Assembly (NCBI GenBank): GCA_018238625.1
Contig: JABCSY010000029.1
Span: forward strand, 1-40,407
Source: Promethearchaeota archaeon
GTDB taxonomy: Archaea > Asgardarchaeota > Lokiarchaeia > Sigyniarchaeales > SOKP01
DNA: 40,407 nt
Direction of reading: 5' to 3'
Below are positions 9,421-16,903 of this stretch, in pieces. The notes under the pieces were generated by a model. The model ran no database searches and had not been told where the DNA came from. It saw only the letters and a program-made list of their open reading frames with translations. The stretch's first letter is position 1. Each line of letters opens with the position of its first letter. Position numbers and translations under genes: made by a program.

Positions 9421-9492
9421 TTCATGTAATAGTAAATGTAATATGGATTGAATCGATGCGATTCAAGAGCGTAAGCTCAAGTATTACATGAA
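9421..9492 (+). ncRNA. Structured three-helix RNA-like element (untyped)
   Basis: Three perfect nested helices lie in 72 bases. The outer arms TTCATGTAATA (9421-9431) and TATTACATGAA (9482-9492) pair over 11 bp. Inside are an 8-bp hairpin, TTGAATCG/CGATTCAA, with an ATG loop (9448-9466), and next to it a 4-bp hairpin, GAGC/GCTC, closed by GTAA, a GNRA tetraloop (9467-9478). A second copy of ATGTAATA (9436-9443) could compete with the first for the 3' arm, giving two alternative folds. The element ends 30 bases before the ATG of the 100-residue gene, so it may be a leader or an independent RNA. Being palindromic, it could also be DNA-level, such as a miniature element. Strand is assumed. The rest of 9233-9420 shows nothing clear. 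Confidence 0.5.
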
Positions 9493-9522
9493 TTCTTATA
9501 TAGGTATAGGAATATAACAAAA

Positions 9523-9825
9523 ATGGATTGCGTAGCCAATATCTTAGATTTCTACAATAACAAATCTAAGGATGAGGAAATAGACCTATCTCAATTTAAT
9601 AAAGTTTGGCTAAGCAATCTCCTTATTAAAATCATGAATAATTTTAACAAAGGGCGAACAAACGATTTAGAACTGCAAAATTGTTTAATATTGCTCGTTA
9701 ATTTATTCTCTAACGATGATAGTCCTGATTTTTATAATAAAAAAGGAAAAAACGTTCGAGAGCTAATGGATAACGATAAATCCAATTATATAGATGTATT
9801 AAAATCAGAGTTTCTACCTAATTAG
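9523..9825 (+). CDS. Small uncharacterised acidic protein
   Basis: 100 residues, beginning MDCVANILDFYNNK; acidic, helical and rich in Asn, Asp, Leu and Lys. No motif I recognise. It is preceded by the structured element at 9421-9492 and converges with the MFS gene, whose stop lies 22 bases beyond its own. A real but family-less gene is the best reading; codon use and composition match its neighbours. Confidence 0.5.
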   Translation: MDCVANILDFYNNKSKDEEIDLSQFNKVWLSNLLIKIMNNFNKGRTNDLELQNCLILLVNLFSNDDSPDFYNKKGKNVRELMDNDKSNYIDVLKSEFLPN

Positions 9826-9847
9826 AGATAAGTAAGGTTCAATTAAT

Positions 9848-12130
9848 TCAAAAAACTTTTAACTCTTCTTCCTTAAATTTGTCATAATCGTTAAAAACAG
9901 CATCTATTTCGCTCAATATTTCTTTAATGGCCGTTTTTGTCTTTTTGTCTTGACCAAAAGTGTCTATAATCACTTTATATAGGTTAACATTATATTCCAG
10001 GGTTAGTTCTAAAATCTTTTTTAAATCTTTCTCATTTATTCCTTTTTCTTCTAATTTTTTGAAGACACCCTCAATATCTTCTTTCAATTTATTCGTTGCG
10101 ATTAAAATACTGGAACATTTCTTGAATAATTTTTGTTCTTTTTCGTAAACAAAAAGATCCTCTTCTGTCAATTGCGAATTATCGACAATTTCCTCCAATC
10201 TTTCATTTAAAAGGCTTTTAACTCTCTCGTAAATCTTAATTGCTAATAAAATTTTTTCCTTACTTCTAATTAAGTCGTTTTTTCTTAACAATCGAGCTTC
10301 AATGATTTTTAAATACGCGTCTTCGTAATAAATTTGAAGTTCCCCAAACGTACTTTTTTCTCCTTCGGCAATTTTTAAAATAATTTGTCTTAAATCCTCG
10401 TTAAGCATATCTATTTCTTTAGCAGACAGATCATCTAAATTAAGAATCTTAAATATTTGATTAGCCAAAGATTTAATCGACAACGCTTTAATATTCAATT
10501 CTCGAGCCCTATTTTCAATGTTAGTAATACTCCTAACTTCTCCTACTTTTTCGCAATAATTAAAAATCTTAATAGCGTCACCAAGTAATTCATTAAATTT
10601 TTTTTGATTAGATAATATGTAATATTTTGAATCTTGTATTTTTTGGATAGCTCTATCCATTTGGATTTCCAATTCGAATATATAATCTAATAAACTTACT
10701 TGCTTCCTTTCGGAAAGAATTTTAGACTTACTCGCCATATCGACTTCTACAGATTTACTTGCGAAAAACCATAGTAGAGCTGAAGGTATCCAAAAAAAGA
10801 TAGCAAAAATCATCATATTAAATACACTTCCAAGAATTGATATTAAAGTAAATGATAATAATAACGTAATTCCCTTTCCAACTTGTTCCGAAAGGCTAAA
10901 AAATGAAGTAGAAGTACCTTTATGCTCGGGAAGATTTACATCTACCATAACGGCATTCTTGTTAGAAACCCATCCCGTACTTAAGATCGAACCTATAAAT
11001 CCAAAAATGAAGTAATAAATGTAGCTCGGATAAACTTTGAAGATTTCAATAATTGTTGAAATGATATAAGAAGTAATCTCTTCAGTAGGGATTGGAACGG
11101 GATAACTTAGATTAGTTGCAAATTCGCTACTAAGAGTTTGAATAGAAATAAGAGTTAAAAAGACAAATGGAATGCTCAGTATCATACAAGCTGTCGCTAA
11201 TCGCGTTCTATTTTTTTTGTTTTTTCTAAATAAAAAATCGCCAATATAAGACATTAACACGTTTCCCAATAAGTACCCTATACCAAGTAAGCCAGCAAAT
11301 ATCGTCGCCGTTTGAAGCCTAATTTCGTCAGGTAATACGGTGAAATAATGACTGGAAAGCATAGAAGTCATAAAATAAACTAAGATAGTTCCAGGAATGA
11401 TAGCGAAAAAGCCTTGTATTATTAAATATCGATTAGTTTTCTTTTTTAAGATACTTAACAAATCTTTTTTTGAGATTTTATAGCTATATTCCAAGTTCAT
11501 CTTAACCATGTCCAATAGCTCGTTCTCGCTAGCTCCGCGCTGAGGGATCTTGACAAAAAATAAAATAAATACAATTATAGTACTTATTCCAGATAACAAA
11601 AAAAAAGGAAACCTCCAACCGAGTATCGGTCCTACAAAAGAAGATAAACCTTGACCTACGCCATTGGAAATTGAGCTTAGTATTGCAAGCGTACCAAACC
11701 ATCCAGACCTCTCATCAGGTGGAATTGCATCCGAAATAATTGAATAACCAACTGGCAAGACACAACCAAGCCCCATTCCACTCGCCATTCTAGAGATCAC
11801 TAACATTGACAAATCTGTGGAAAAAGCAGTTAAAATCATCCCAAAAGTCCAAGAAAAAGCACCTGCCATTATTACTTTTATTCTATCAATGCGATCGGTA
11901 TAATACCCCCAAATTAAAGCAAACGAAGCGCTAGTTAACAAAAAAAGCGAATCTGGAATTGCTATAAGTGCTTCAGGGATATTAAACTCAATCCTAATTA
12001 CCCCATAGCTCGGAATCAGCATATTGGCACATGCTATCGAAACAAATAGTAAGAACATGACTAAAATAATAGGGGCTAAGTCCTTTATTTTAATCCTTGT
12101 AAGTTTTGGTCGTCCTATAGCAATTACCAC
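9848..12130 (-). CDS. MFS transporter with large C-terminal helical domain
   Basis: 760 residues from GTG at 12130. Residues 20-465 are a 12-helix major facilitator domain. The A-motif between helices 2 and 3 is visible as GYYTDRIDRIKV, and the motif after helix 4 as RMASGMGLGC. The closest general type is the spinster/sugar-phosphate-like MFS group; the substrate is unknown. Ordinary MFS proteins end near residue 450, but this one continues for about 290 hydrophilic, helix-forming residues (470-760) with heptad-like patterns, presumably a cytosolic regulatory or interaction domain. Convergent with the small gene ending at 9825. Confidence 0.85.
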   Translation of the reverse strand: MVIAIGRPKLTRIKIKDLAPIILVMFLLFVSIACANMLIPSYGVIRIEFNIPEALIAIPDSLFLLTSASFALIWGYYTDRIDRIKVIMAGAFSWTFGMILTAFSTDLSMLVISRMASGMGLGCVLPVGYSIISDAIPPDERSGWFGTLAILSSISNGVGQGLSSFVGPILGWRFPFFLLSGISTIIVFILFFVKIPQRGASENELLDMVKMNLEYSYKISKKDLLSILKKKTNRYLIIQGFFAIIPGTILVYFMTSMLSSHYFTVLPDEIRLQTATIFAGLLGIGYLLGNVLMSYIGDFLFRKNKKNRTRLATACMILSIPFVFLTLISIQTLSSEFATNLSYPVPIPTEEITSYIISTIIEIFKVYPSYIYYFIFGFIGSILSTGWVSNKNAVMVDVNLPEHKGTSTSFFSLSEQVGKGITLLLSFTLISILGSVFNMMIFAIFFWIPSALLWFFASKSVEVDMASKSKILSERKQVSLLDYIFELEIQMDRAIQKIQDSKYYILSNQKKFNELLGDAIKIFNYCEKVGEVRSITNIENRARELNIKALSIKSLANQIFKILNLDDLSAKEIDMLNEDLRQIILKIAEGEKSTFGELQIYYEDAYLKIIEARLLRKNDLIRSKEKILLAIKIYERVKSLLNERLEEIVDNSQLTEEDLFVYEKEQKLFKKCSSILIATNKLKEDIEGVFKKLEEKGINEKDLKKILELTLEYNVNLYKVIIDTFGQDKKTKTAIKEILSEIDAVFNDYDKFKEEELKVF

Positions 12131-12241
12131 TTAAATGTAATTAATTCTCTTAAATATTAAATAGCATTTGGAAATTAAAAAAGCTTGTAAACAATGTAAA
12201 ATATCCAAACTGACTATTTAAAGTTAAGAATTACTAATAAT

Positions 12242-12934
12242 CTAACTCTGGATTAAGTAATACTTTAACGCCGCTTCCACATGGACCTCTACTGTATCGA
12301 GTAATTTTATGTTAGCATCTTTTTGTCGGAGAATTAACGGTAGCTCAGTACATCCAAGTATAACGCCATCTACTTCGTAATTACTTATTATACTTAAGAG
12401 TTTTTGCTTACTTTCTTCTGTAAAATTACCGATCACTAACTCATCAAAAATAATTTGGTTTATAGTATCTTGTTCCGGTTCTGAAGGCGTAATAATCCGC
12501 ATATTTAATTTAGCAAAAAAATCTTGGTAAAACGAAGATTGCATCGTAAATTTTATCCCCAACAATAACAGTTTGCTTAAATTCTCCTGTTGAGCTTTCT
12601 CGGCTGTAGCTTTCACAATACTAAGTATTGGAACTTTTGCCAATTGAATTAAATCTTCATAAACCGCGTGAGGAGAATTTGCTGCTATTAAGATAAAATT
12701 AACTCCTGCCTTTTCTAAAGATTCGATTCCTTCCATTAAGTAATCGACATATTCAACCTTATTATTACCATGTTCAAGATCAATTACTCTTTGAAAATTT
12801 AAGCTGAAAATTACTACTTCAGGGTAAGCGTAGTCTTGTTTTTTTTGATAGTACTTTTCTAAAATTTGGGCGTAATACTTAATCGTAGATTCGTAACTCA
12901 TCCCCCCCAATATACCTATCTTTATCGCACCCAT
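12242..12934 (-). CDS. Aspartate/glutamate racemase superfamily protein with one catalytic Cys replaced
   Basis: 230 residues, the normal length of the family. The N-terminus IGILGGMSYESTIKYY is the nucleating motif of aspartate racemases, and the C-terminal half has the second catalytic motif, GCTELPL (Cys195). The first motif, normally CNTxH, reads AANSPH here, so the first catalytic cysteine is Ala85; the codon is clearly GCA. Racemases need both cysteines. Relatives with only the second include arylmalonate decarboxylase, so this protein may do a one-base reaction or not racemise at all. Separated from the MFS gene by 111 bases on the same strand. Downstream of the putative mobile element. 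Confidence 0.82.
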   Translation of the reverse strand: MGAIKIGILGGMSYESTIKYYAQILEKYYQKKQDYAYPEVVIFSLNFQRVIDLEHGNNKVEYVDYLMEGIESLEKAGVNFILIAANSPHAVYEDLIQLAKVPILSIVKATAEKAQQENLSKLLLLGIKFTMQSSFYQDFFAKLNMRIITPSEPEQDTINQIIFDELVIGNFTEESKQKLLSIISNYEVDGVILGCTELPLILRQKDANIKLLDTVEVHVEAALKYYLIQS

Positions 12935-13114
12935 CCTAATTAAGCCTCTTTTCCCATTCGTTTCTGAGAATTCTAATTTTTTATAAAATAGATTTATTTT
13001 TATGTATTTTTTTCTAATGAATTCTTAAGACTAATAATAATTCACACTTATTCATATTTTTCTTGTTTTTTACCCAGAATGTATGTTTAATTCCCATTAA
13101 AAAGTTTAAATAAA

Positions 13115-13249
13115 TCATCGTGTAGTTCCGTTTTGGTTCATTGTTTCTTTAACAACATAAACTCCTTTATCATCGCTTTCTATGTAATATACTTCAACTA
13201 TATCATTCCCTATTGATTTCCATTTTATCCAATCTTTTTCCTTCGCCAT
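13115..13249 (-). CDS. 44-residue protein, last gene of the mobile-element operon
   Basis: ATG at 13249 follows the TAG of the upstream gene with no gap (TAGATG), and GAGG eight bases before is a good Shine-Dalgarno. The 44 residues start MAKEKDWIKWKSIGNDIVEV and read as a small beta-rich domain ending in a polar tail. No family recognised. It is too short for standard gene calls but its position, ribosome binding site and composition support it. The stretch 12935-13114 downstream is AT-rich with no gene. Confidence 0.6.
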   Translation of the reverse strand: MAKEKDWIKWKSIGNDIVEVYYIESDDKGVYVVKETMNQNGTTR

Positions 13250-13606
13250 CTAAGTATCCTCTTTTATATGATATTTCATTTCCTTTTTTGAGCTATTGCT
13301 TATTCCCTTCATATTATCAATAAACCCGTTTATTTTTCTCATCATTTCGTTAATTTGAAGAGAGTTTTCTTTTTTAGGTTTTTTAATTAATTTATGCCTA
13401 CCTGAATCAAGAATCATTATATGATTGCAAGATGGACATATATAGGGAATTCTTTTTGATTGTAATATAAAGCATCGTAGGTTAATGTATCCTACAGTAA
13501 AGTGCGTTAACATTTTACAGTAAGGGCATTCGTATTCACTAAAACCAATCAGGAAATTTCCATATCTTAGTGGGCCGGGGGCATAACCATTTTTAAAACA
13601 TAACAT
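13250..13606 (-). CDS. Zinc-finger protein of the mobile-element operon
   Basis: 118 residues. Two CxxC pairs, ECPYCKML and ICPSCNHI (about residues 27-30 and 57-60), make a treble-clef or zinc-ribbon-like site; a basic helical tail follows from about residue 70. Function unknown; small zinc proteins of this kind are common in archaeal plasmids and viruses, where they often bind nucleic acid or partner proteins. GAGG lies ten bases before the ATG at 13606. Its stop touches the start of the 44-residue gene, so the two are probably translated together. Confidence 0.65.
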   Translation of the reverse strand: MLCFKNGYAPGPLRYGNFLIGFSEYECPYCKMLTHFTVGYINLRCFILQSKRIPYICPSCNHIMILDSGRHKLIKKPKKENSLQINEMMRKINGFIDNMKGISNSSKKEMKYHIKEDT

Positions 13607-13627
13607 GTGTTTTTTCCTCTTTTTCTA

Positions 13628-13801
13628 TTAAAACCTTTTTTTAATTTGTGGTTCTCCTCTTTTATTATATTCAATTTGGAAATTACAATCATTATATATA
13701 TAATCTTCAATCATTTCTTCATCTAATTCGTCTCTCTTAAGACTACACTTAACTTTTTGCGGTGTAAAAACTCCGTTTTCGTCAAATTTTAACTGATTCG
13801 T
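13628..13801 (-). CDS. 57-residue protein with no canonical start codon (possible ACG start or UGA readthrough)
   Basis: Directly after the TGA (13802-13804) that ends the 146-residue gene, and in the same frame, 57 further codons are open to a TAA at 13628-13630. The translation (NQLKFDENGVFTPQKVKCSL, then DELDEEMIEDY) has real-protein composition. There is no ATG, GTG or TTG before codon 30. If ACG at 13801 replaces ATG, the gene begins exactly at the stop of its neighbour, a usual spacing in this operon. Alternatives are readthrough or recoding of the UGA, giving a 204-residue fusion, or a nonsense mutation that split one gene. No selenocysteine-type hairpin is evident in the short gap before the next gene. 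Confidence 0.45.
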   Translation of the reverse strand, partial: TNQLKFDENGVFTPQKVKCSLKRDELDEEMIEDYIYNDCNFQIEYNKRGEPQIKKRF

Positions 13802-14242
13802 TCAGAACCGCCCCTTTTCCATATTTTTCTTTTTTAAATAAACATAATCGTCAAAAAAATCAAAAGCTTTGTCGAATTGCTCTTCCGATTCAAACCGCCT
13901 CGTTAAAATAAACATTATCTTACAATAGTGGCAGAACCTTAAAAGCGACGTTCTTAAGTTATCTTTTTTGTGATAACAATCGGCATAATAAAGGCTTTGA
14001 TTACAAAAAGAGCAAACTCTTTCCACAAACACTTTGTTTGTGTTACTATTCAGAACATCGACAAAAATGATTCTATAGGAAAAAACTAAGGCAAGCTTTT
14101 CTTTGAATTTGCTATTCAATTTAATTACTTTTGTCGGGTAGATTACTTCTGGTCGGTTAATTGCTTTAACCTTCTTATTTTTCGGCTCTTTATCGTTTTT
14201 AGCGTACATTTTCATATTATCAAGAAAAATGTCATTTATCAA
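13802..14242 (-). CDS. Zinc-finger protein of the mobile-element operon
   Basis: 146 residues from TTG at 14242; ATG at 14215 is an alternative start and neither has a clear ribosome binding site. The middle holds CSFC (about residue 82) and CHYC (about 114), a two-pair metal site like that in the neighbouring 118-residue protein, separated by a basic stretch. The TTG start overlaps the end of the upstream small membrane gene by 11 bases, which suggests coupled translation. Family not recognised. The reading frame stays open beyond its TGA stop; see the 57-codon frame that follows. Confidence 0.6.
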   Translation of the reverse strand: MINDIFLDNMKMYAKNDKEPKNKKVKAINRPEVIYPTKVIKLNSKFKEKLALVFSYRIIFVDVLNSNTNKVFVERVCSFCNQSLYYADCYHKKDNLRTSLLRFCHYCKIMFILTRRFESEEQFDKAFDFFDDYVYLKKKNMEKGRF

Positions 14243-14360
14243 AATTTCCGATTAATATTATCGAAAGAATTAAATAAGTAGAAAAAGTAATAAACCATAA
14301 GGAATAGAAAACGTCTTCTAGATCAAGAGAGTTCTTTCCTTTTTCTTTTTTCTTCTTGAT
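14232..14360 (-). CDS. 42-residue single-pass membrane protein, apparent AUC start
   Basis: The frame carries a clear transmembrane protein: a basic start MKKKKEKGKN if ATC at 14360 is the initiator, then DLEDVFYSLWFITFSTYLIL and a short tail. No ATG, GTG or TTG exists upstream in frame before a TAA. GAGG at 14366-14369 lies five bases before the ATC, ideal spacing for initiation there. Alternatively, an ATG at 14371, overlapping the stop of the previous gene as ATGA, opens another frame that meets two -1 slippery heptamers (A AAA AAG at 14345-14351 and G AAA AAG at 14339-14345). A -1 slip would join it to this frame. A homopolymer error is also possible. Confidence 0.5.
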   Translation of the reverse strand: MKKKKEKGKNSLDLEDVFYSLWFITFSTYLILSIILIGNFDK

Positions 14361-14367
14361 GTGTGCC

Positions 14368-14487
14368 TCATTTTAATTCCTTTTCTAATTCTTTAATCGT
14401 TTCGTTGTTTTTGTTAAGTTTTTCTTCCAAGATTTCGTAGCTTTTAATTAAACTGTCTTGAATCTCTTTTTTTTCTGTTTTATTCAT
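14368..14487 (-). CDS. 39-residue coiled-coil protein of the mobile-element operon
   Basis: ATG at 14487 overlaps the TGA of the upstream RHH gene (ATGA overlap), a sign of translational coupling. The 39 residues (MNKTEKKEIQDSLIKSYEIL, then EEKLNKNNETIKELEKELK) are one long charged helix with heptad spacing of hydrophobic residues, so probably a small coiled coil. Its own stop overlaps an ATG at 14371 in the same way. Function unknown; it may be a partner of the RHH regulator. Confidence 0.6.
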   Translation of the reverse strand: MNKTEKKEIQDSLIKSYEILEEKLNKNNETIKELEKELK

Positions 14488-14681
14488 TCTACAACACCTT
14501 GTGCTTCTAATTTTTCTTTATCTAACCACATTCTTAAACCCTCTTCAAAAGATTCTCCTATATGCCCCCAAACACTAACATATTTATTAACTAAATGTAT
14601 ATTCAATTCTTTTAAGAGAGAACTTGGAATAAAGATATTAATCCTCTTTTTTTCGATTTTTTCAGTATTTTTTTTCTTCAT
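14484..14681 (-). CDS. Ribbon-helix-helix DNA-binding protein, first gene of the operon
   Basis: 65 residues. After a basic start, KRINIFIPSSLLKELNIHLV fits a ribbon strand followed by helix 1, and the segment to about residue 55 supplies helix 2, giving a ribbon-helix-helix dimerisation and DNA-binding fold. It is the promoter-proximal gene of the leftward operon and faces an intergenic region with several inverted repeats (14742-14761, 14889-14902, 14920-14935), so it is probably the repressor of this region. Fold assignment is by pattern; the target is inferred. Confidence 0.65.
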   Translation of the reverse strand: MKKKNTEKIEKKRINIFIPSSLLKELNIHLVNKYVSVWGHIGESFEEGLRMWLDKEKLEAQGVVE

Positions 14682-14741
14682 AATTTTTTAATTGTTTGTT
14701 TTGTTCGTTTTTAATAACTTCTATGTCATTTTTAATAAATT

Positions 14742-14761
14742 ATGTAAAGTAGCGTTTACAT
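14742..14761. promoter_or_regulatory. Inverted repeat upstream of the RHH operon (operator candidate)
   Basis: ATGTAAA-GTAGCG-TTTACAT is a perfect 7-bp inverted repeat with a six-base spacer, centred about 70 bases upstream of the ATG of the RHH gene (14681, minus strand). Its position near the expected promoter suits autoregulation. A degenerate related pattern occurs at about 14824-14840. Confidence 0.45.
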
Positions 14762-14888
14762 AAAAAAATTATATCCAATAACATTAATCATAACATAGTA
14801 ATAAATACACCCTTCTTCCAAAAATGTAAAAAGATTACGTAAATAGTTCTAAATCCCAAAAAGGTTCATAAATTTTATCCAAAAAATA

Positions 14889-14935
14889 ACCATTTTTTTG
14901 GTATTTAAATTGGGTAAAATACCACAAATGTGGTA
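14889..14935. promoter_or_regulatory. Paired ACCA-N6-TGGT operators in the divergent control region
   Basis: Two sites share the form ACCA-N6-TGGT: 14889-14902 and 14921-14934. Their centres are 32 bases apart, three turns of DNA, so two dimers would sit on the same face. The second site extends to a perfect 7-bp inverted repeat, TACCACA-AA-TGTGGTA (14920-14935). A GGTA-AAA-TACC repeat (14913-14923) overlaps its left half. The stretch 14682-15071 has no gene and separates the leftward RHH operon from the rightward VIT1-like gene; these sites probably control one or both. Confidence 0.5.
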
Positions 14936-15071
14936 CAATTCTTGTGTTTATTTATGTTGAAATTTTAATTTTGCATTACAGTTAGATGCATGTGTTGATT
15001 AAGTTATATAACTCAATCAAAAATCAATCAATCTGAAAAATTCTCTTGAATTTTATTAAAATTAAAACAAA

Positions 15072-15794
15072 ATGATAAAAAAAATTAAAACATACACGAA
15101 AATTACTGATTTTGAATCTATTGCTCGCCGTTATTTTATAAATAACTTTTACGATGGAATGCTAACTATTTCAGGCATTTTATTAGGATTTTTTATACTA
15201 ATACTTAAAGGAGGACAACAAACAGTAGATAGTCATATTGTAATATTAACTGGGCTTACAACATCAATCTCAATGTTCATGTCAGGGTTAAGTGGTTCAT
15301 ACATATCTGAAAAAGCAGAACAGAAGAAATTGAAATCAGAGTTAGATAAGGCTATGGTAATAATGAAGGAAGAGGGAGAAAAAAAAGAGGATGATAAATT
15401 ATTAGAAGAAAAAGAAATCGAGAAAGCAATGTTGACGGTTAATTTCAACGATAAAAATCAAAGAAAAAAACAAAATTTAAAAAAATCAAACAATAAAAGA
15501 AGGAAAGCAAAGACAATACAAGAAAAAGCAGAAAGATTTGCAAGCATAATCGTATCGCTAGTAAATGGATGTGCACCGCTTTTAGGTGGAATTGTTCCAT
15601 TAATTCCGTTTTTCTTTACTATAAAAGCAGGGTTTAATTTTTTCATCTTTTCTTTTTTAATTATTTTTATATGCATTGTTTTTCTAGGCATTTTTGTAGG
15701 TTTCGTTTCTCGAGAATCATTATGGAAAAATGTTCTTCAAATGCTAGCCGCTTTTGGTCTAACTATAATAGTTTCAATTCTTCTATTAGGTTAA
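15072..15794 (+). CDS. VIT1/CCC1-like membrane protein
   Basis: 240 residues. The N-terminal ARRYFINNFYDGMLTISGIL followed by a second helix with TSISMFMSGLSGSYISEKAE matches the first two helices of the VIT1/CCC1 (DUF125) iron/manganese transporter family, including the polar helix end before a charged cytosolic stretch. That stretch (about residues 85-165) is unusually rich in Lys and Glu. Three more helices follow, starting VNGCAPLLGGIVPLIPFF. Members move Fe2+ or Mn2+ into vacuoles or out of the cytosol; whether this one does is not shown. It lies inside the mobile-element region, divergent from the RHH operon, and is followed by a small zinc-ribbon gene on the same strand. Confidence 0.72.
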   Translation: MIKKIKTYTKITDFESIARRYFINNFYDGMLTISGILLGFFILILKGGQQTVDSHIVILTGLTTSISMFMSGLSGSYISEKAEQKKLKSELDKAMVIMKEEGEKKEDDKLLEEKEIEKAMLTVNFNDKNQRKKQNLKKSNNKRRKAKTIQEKAERFASIIVSLVNGCAPLLGGIVPLIPFFFTIKAGFNFFIFSFLIIFICIVFLGIFVGFVSRESLWKNVLQMLAAFGLTIIVSILLLG

Positions 15795-15816
15795 AAAATT
15801 ATAAAAGGTTATAAAA

Positions 15817-15972
15817 TTGACAAAATCGTCGAGAAGAATGGACAAGATTGCTGGTCACCCCAAATGGACTTCAACCAATAGAAAATGCGAGGAATGTGGT
15901 AGTAGTATGGTTAAAATAAAAAAGAATCTTTATATTTGTGAGGTTTGCGGATTAGAAAAACAATTAAAATAA
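15817..15972 (+). CDS. 51-residue zinc-ribbon protein
   Basis: TTG at 15817 (AAGG six to ten bases upstream) or ATG at 15838 opens a short frame encoding RKCEECGSSMVKIKKNLYIC then EVCGLEK: two CxxC pairs 15 residues apart, a compact zinc ribbon. The TTG start gives 51 residues, the ATG 44. It lies 22 bases after the VIT1-like gene and its stop is seven bases from the convergent integrase stop. Probably a nucleic-acid-binding or adaptor protein of the element. Missed by length-limited gene calling. Confidence 0.68.
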   Translation: MTKSSRRMDKIAGHPKWTSTNRKCEECGSSMVKIKKNLYICEVCGLEKQLK

Positions 15973-15979
15973 AAAAAAA

Positions 15980-16903
15980 TTAGATTTGAATTTCTTTATA
16001 TGGATACCATTTATCAAATAGCTCTAAATATTGTGTATAGTTAAGCTTAACGTAAGAATTTAAGTTTACGTCCTTAACCTTATGGTTTAATAATATTCTC
16101 CGATCTTCTGAAGGACAACCCATTACTTTTCTGAACGTATTTAACGATCTCCTGAACGTGTGACACGTGATATTTTTCTTAATCTTTAAATCTTTTAATA
16201 CCTGCTTTAAATATCGATTAAACTGTCTTTCTGCGTATCGTTTTGAATAGCTTGATAAAAATAAAGCTTCTGTTTCGACATTCTTTAATTCTCTTTCGTT
16301 CAGATAGATTTTAAGATAATCCATAAGGTCTTTAGATATGTAATAAGCCTTTTTTTTTCCGCCCTTTTCTATGGTTGTAATGTATCTTTTTCTCTTATTT
16401 ACACCATTACAATCAATATTAATCAATCCTTCTTTTCGCATCCCCGTTTCAGTAAGAATCCTGAATATAAGATAGTATTTGAAGTTTCTAAGTTTCAAGT
16501 AATCTAGAATTGACTCGATCTCTTCCATGCTCATAACCACGTTTTTGTTTGTTTTGGGTTCTTTATGAACGATCCCGTTCCAATTAATTGAATGTTTTGG
16601 TATACTAACAACAAAATTATATTTCCGATAATATTCCATAGTAAAGTTAAGAAAACTTCTCAAGAGCGTCCATTTGGTCTTTTTACTACTTAGGCTTAAT
16701 TCTTTGTCTTGTTTTAAGTGATCGAAATAGTCAATTAATATATCTGTCGTAATTTCAAAAACGTGTCCTGGATAATTGAAATATTTTGGTTTTGGGCCAA
16801 AAAAAGCGTTTAACGTCGATTTTCTAGTTTTAACCGATTGTTTTGAATGTTGGTAATGATTTAAATACTTTTCAATTATTACTTTATTTTCAGGCACGTT
16901 CAT
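15980..16903 (-). CDS. Tyrosine recombinase / integrase
   Basis: 307 residues with an N-terminal SAM-like core-binding domain (about 8-100) and a C-terminal catalytic domain. All catalytic positions are present: Arg156 in TETGMRKEGL, a Lys near 180 in the beta-hairpin IEKGGKKK, His248 and Arg251 in CHTFRRSL, His274 in LLNHKV and the nucleophile Tyr284 in LNSYVKL. The family cuts and rejoins DNA at attachment sites; here it most likely integrates the surrounding element. The start codon overlaps the stop of the upstream regulator gene by four bases (ATGA). I found no direct repeats in the flanks that could be called attL/attR. Confidence 0.9.
   Translation of the reverse strand: MNVPENKVIIEKYLNHYQHSKQSVKTRKSTLNAFFGPKPKYFNYPGHVFEITTDILIDYFDHLKQDKELSLSSKKTKWTLLRSFLNFTMEYYRKYNFVVSIPKHSINWNGIVHKEPKTNKNVVMSMEEIESILDYLKLRNFKYYLIFRILTETGMRKEGLINIDCNGVNKRKRYITTIEKGGKKKAYYISKDLMDYLKIYLNERELKNVETEALFLSSYSKRYAERQFNRYLKQVLKDLKIKKNITCHTFRRSLNTFRKVMGCPSEDRRILLNHKVKDVNLNSYVKLNYTQYLELFDKWYPYKEIQI

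Noticed and set aside
13628..14242. Selenoprotein: in-frame TGA at 13802-13804 read as selenocysteine.
   Set aside because: No hairpin resembling a SECIS element is visible in the short downstream gap, and a coupled start after the stop explains the frame as well.
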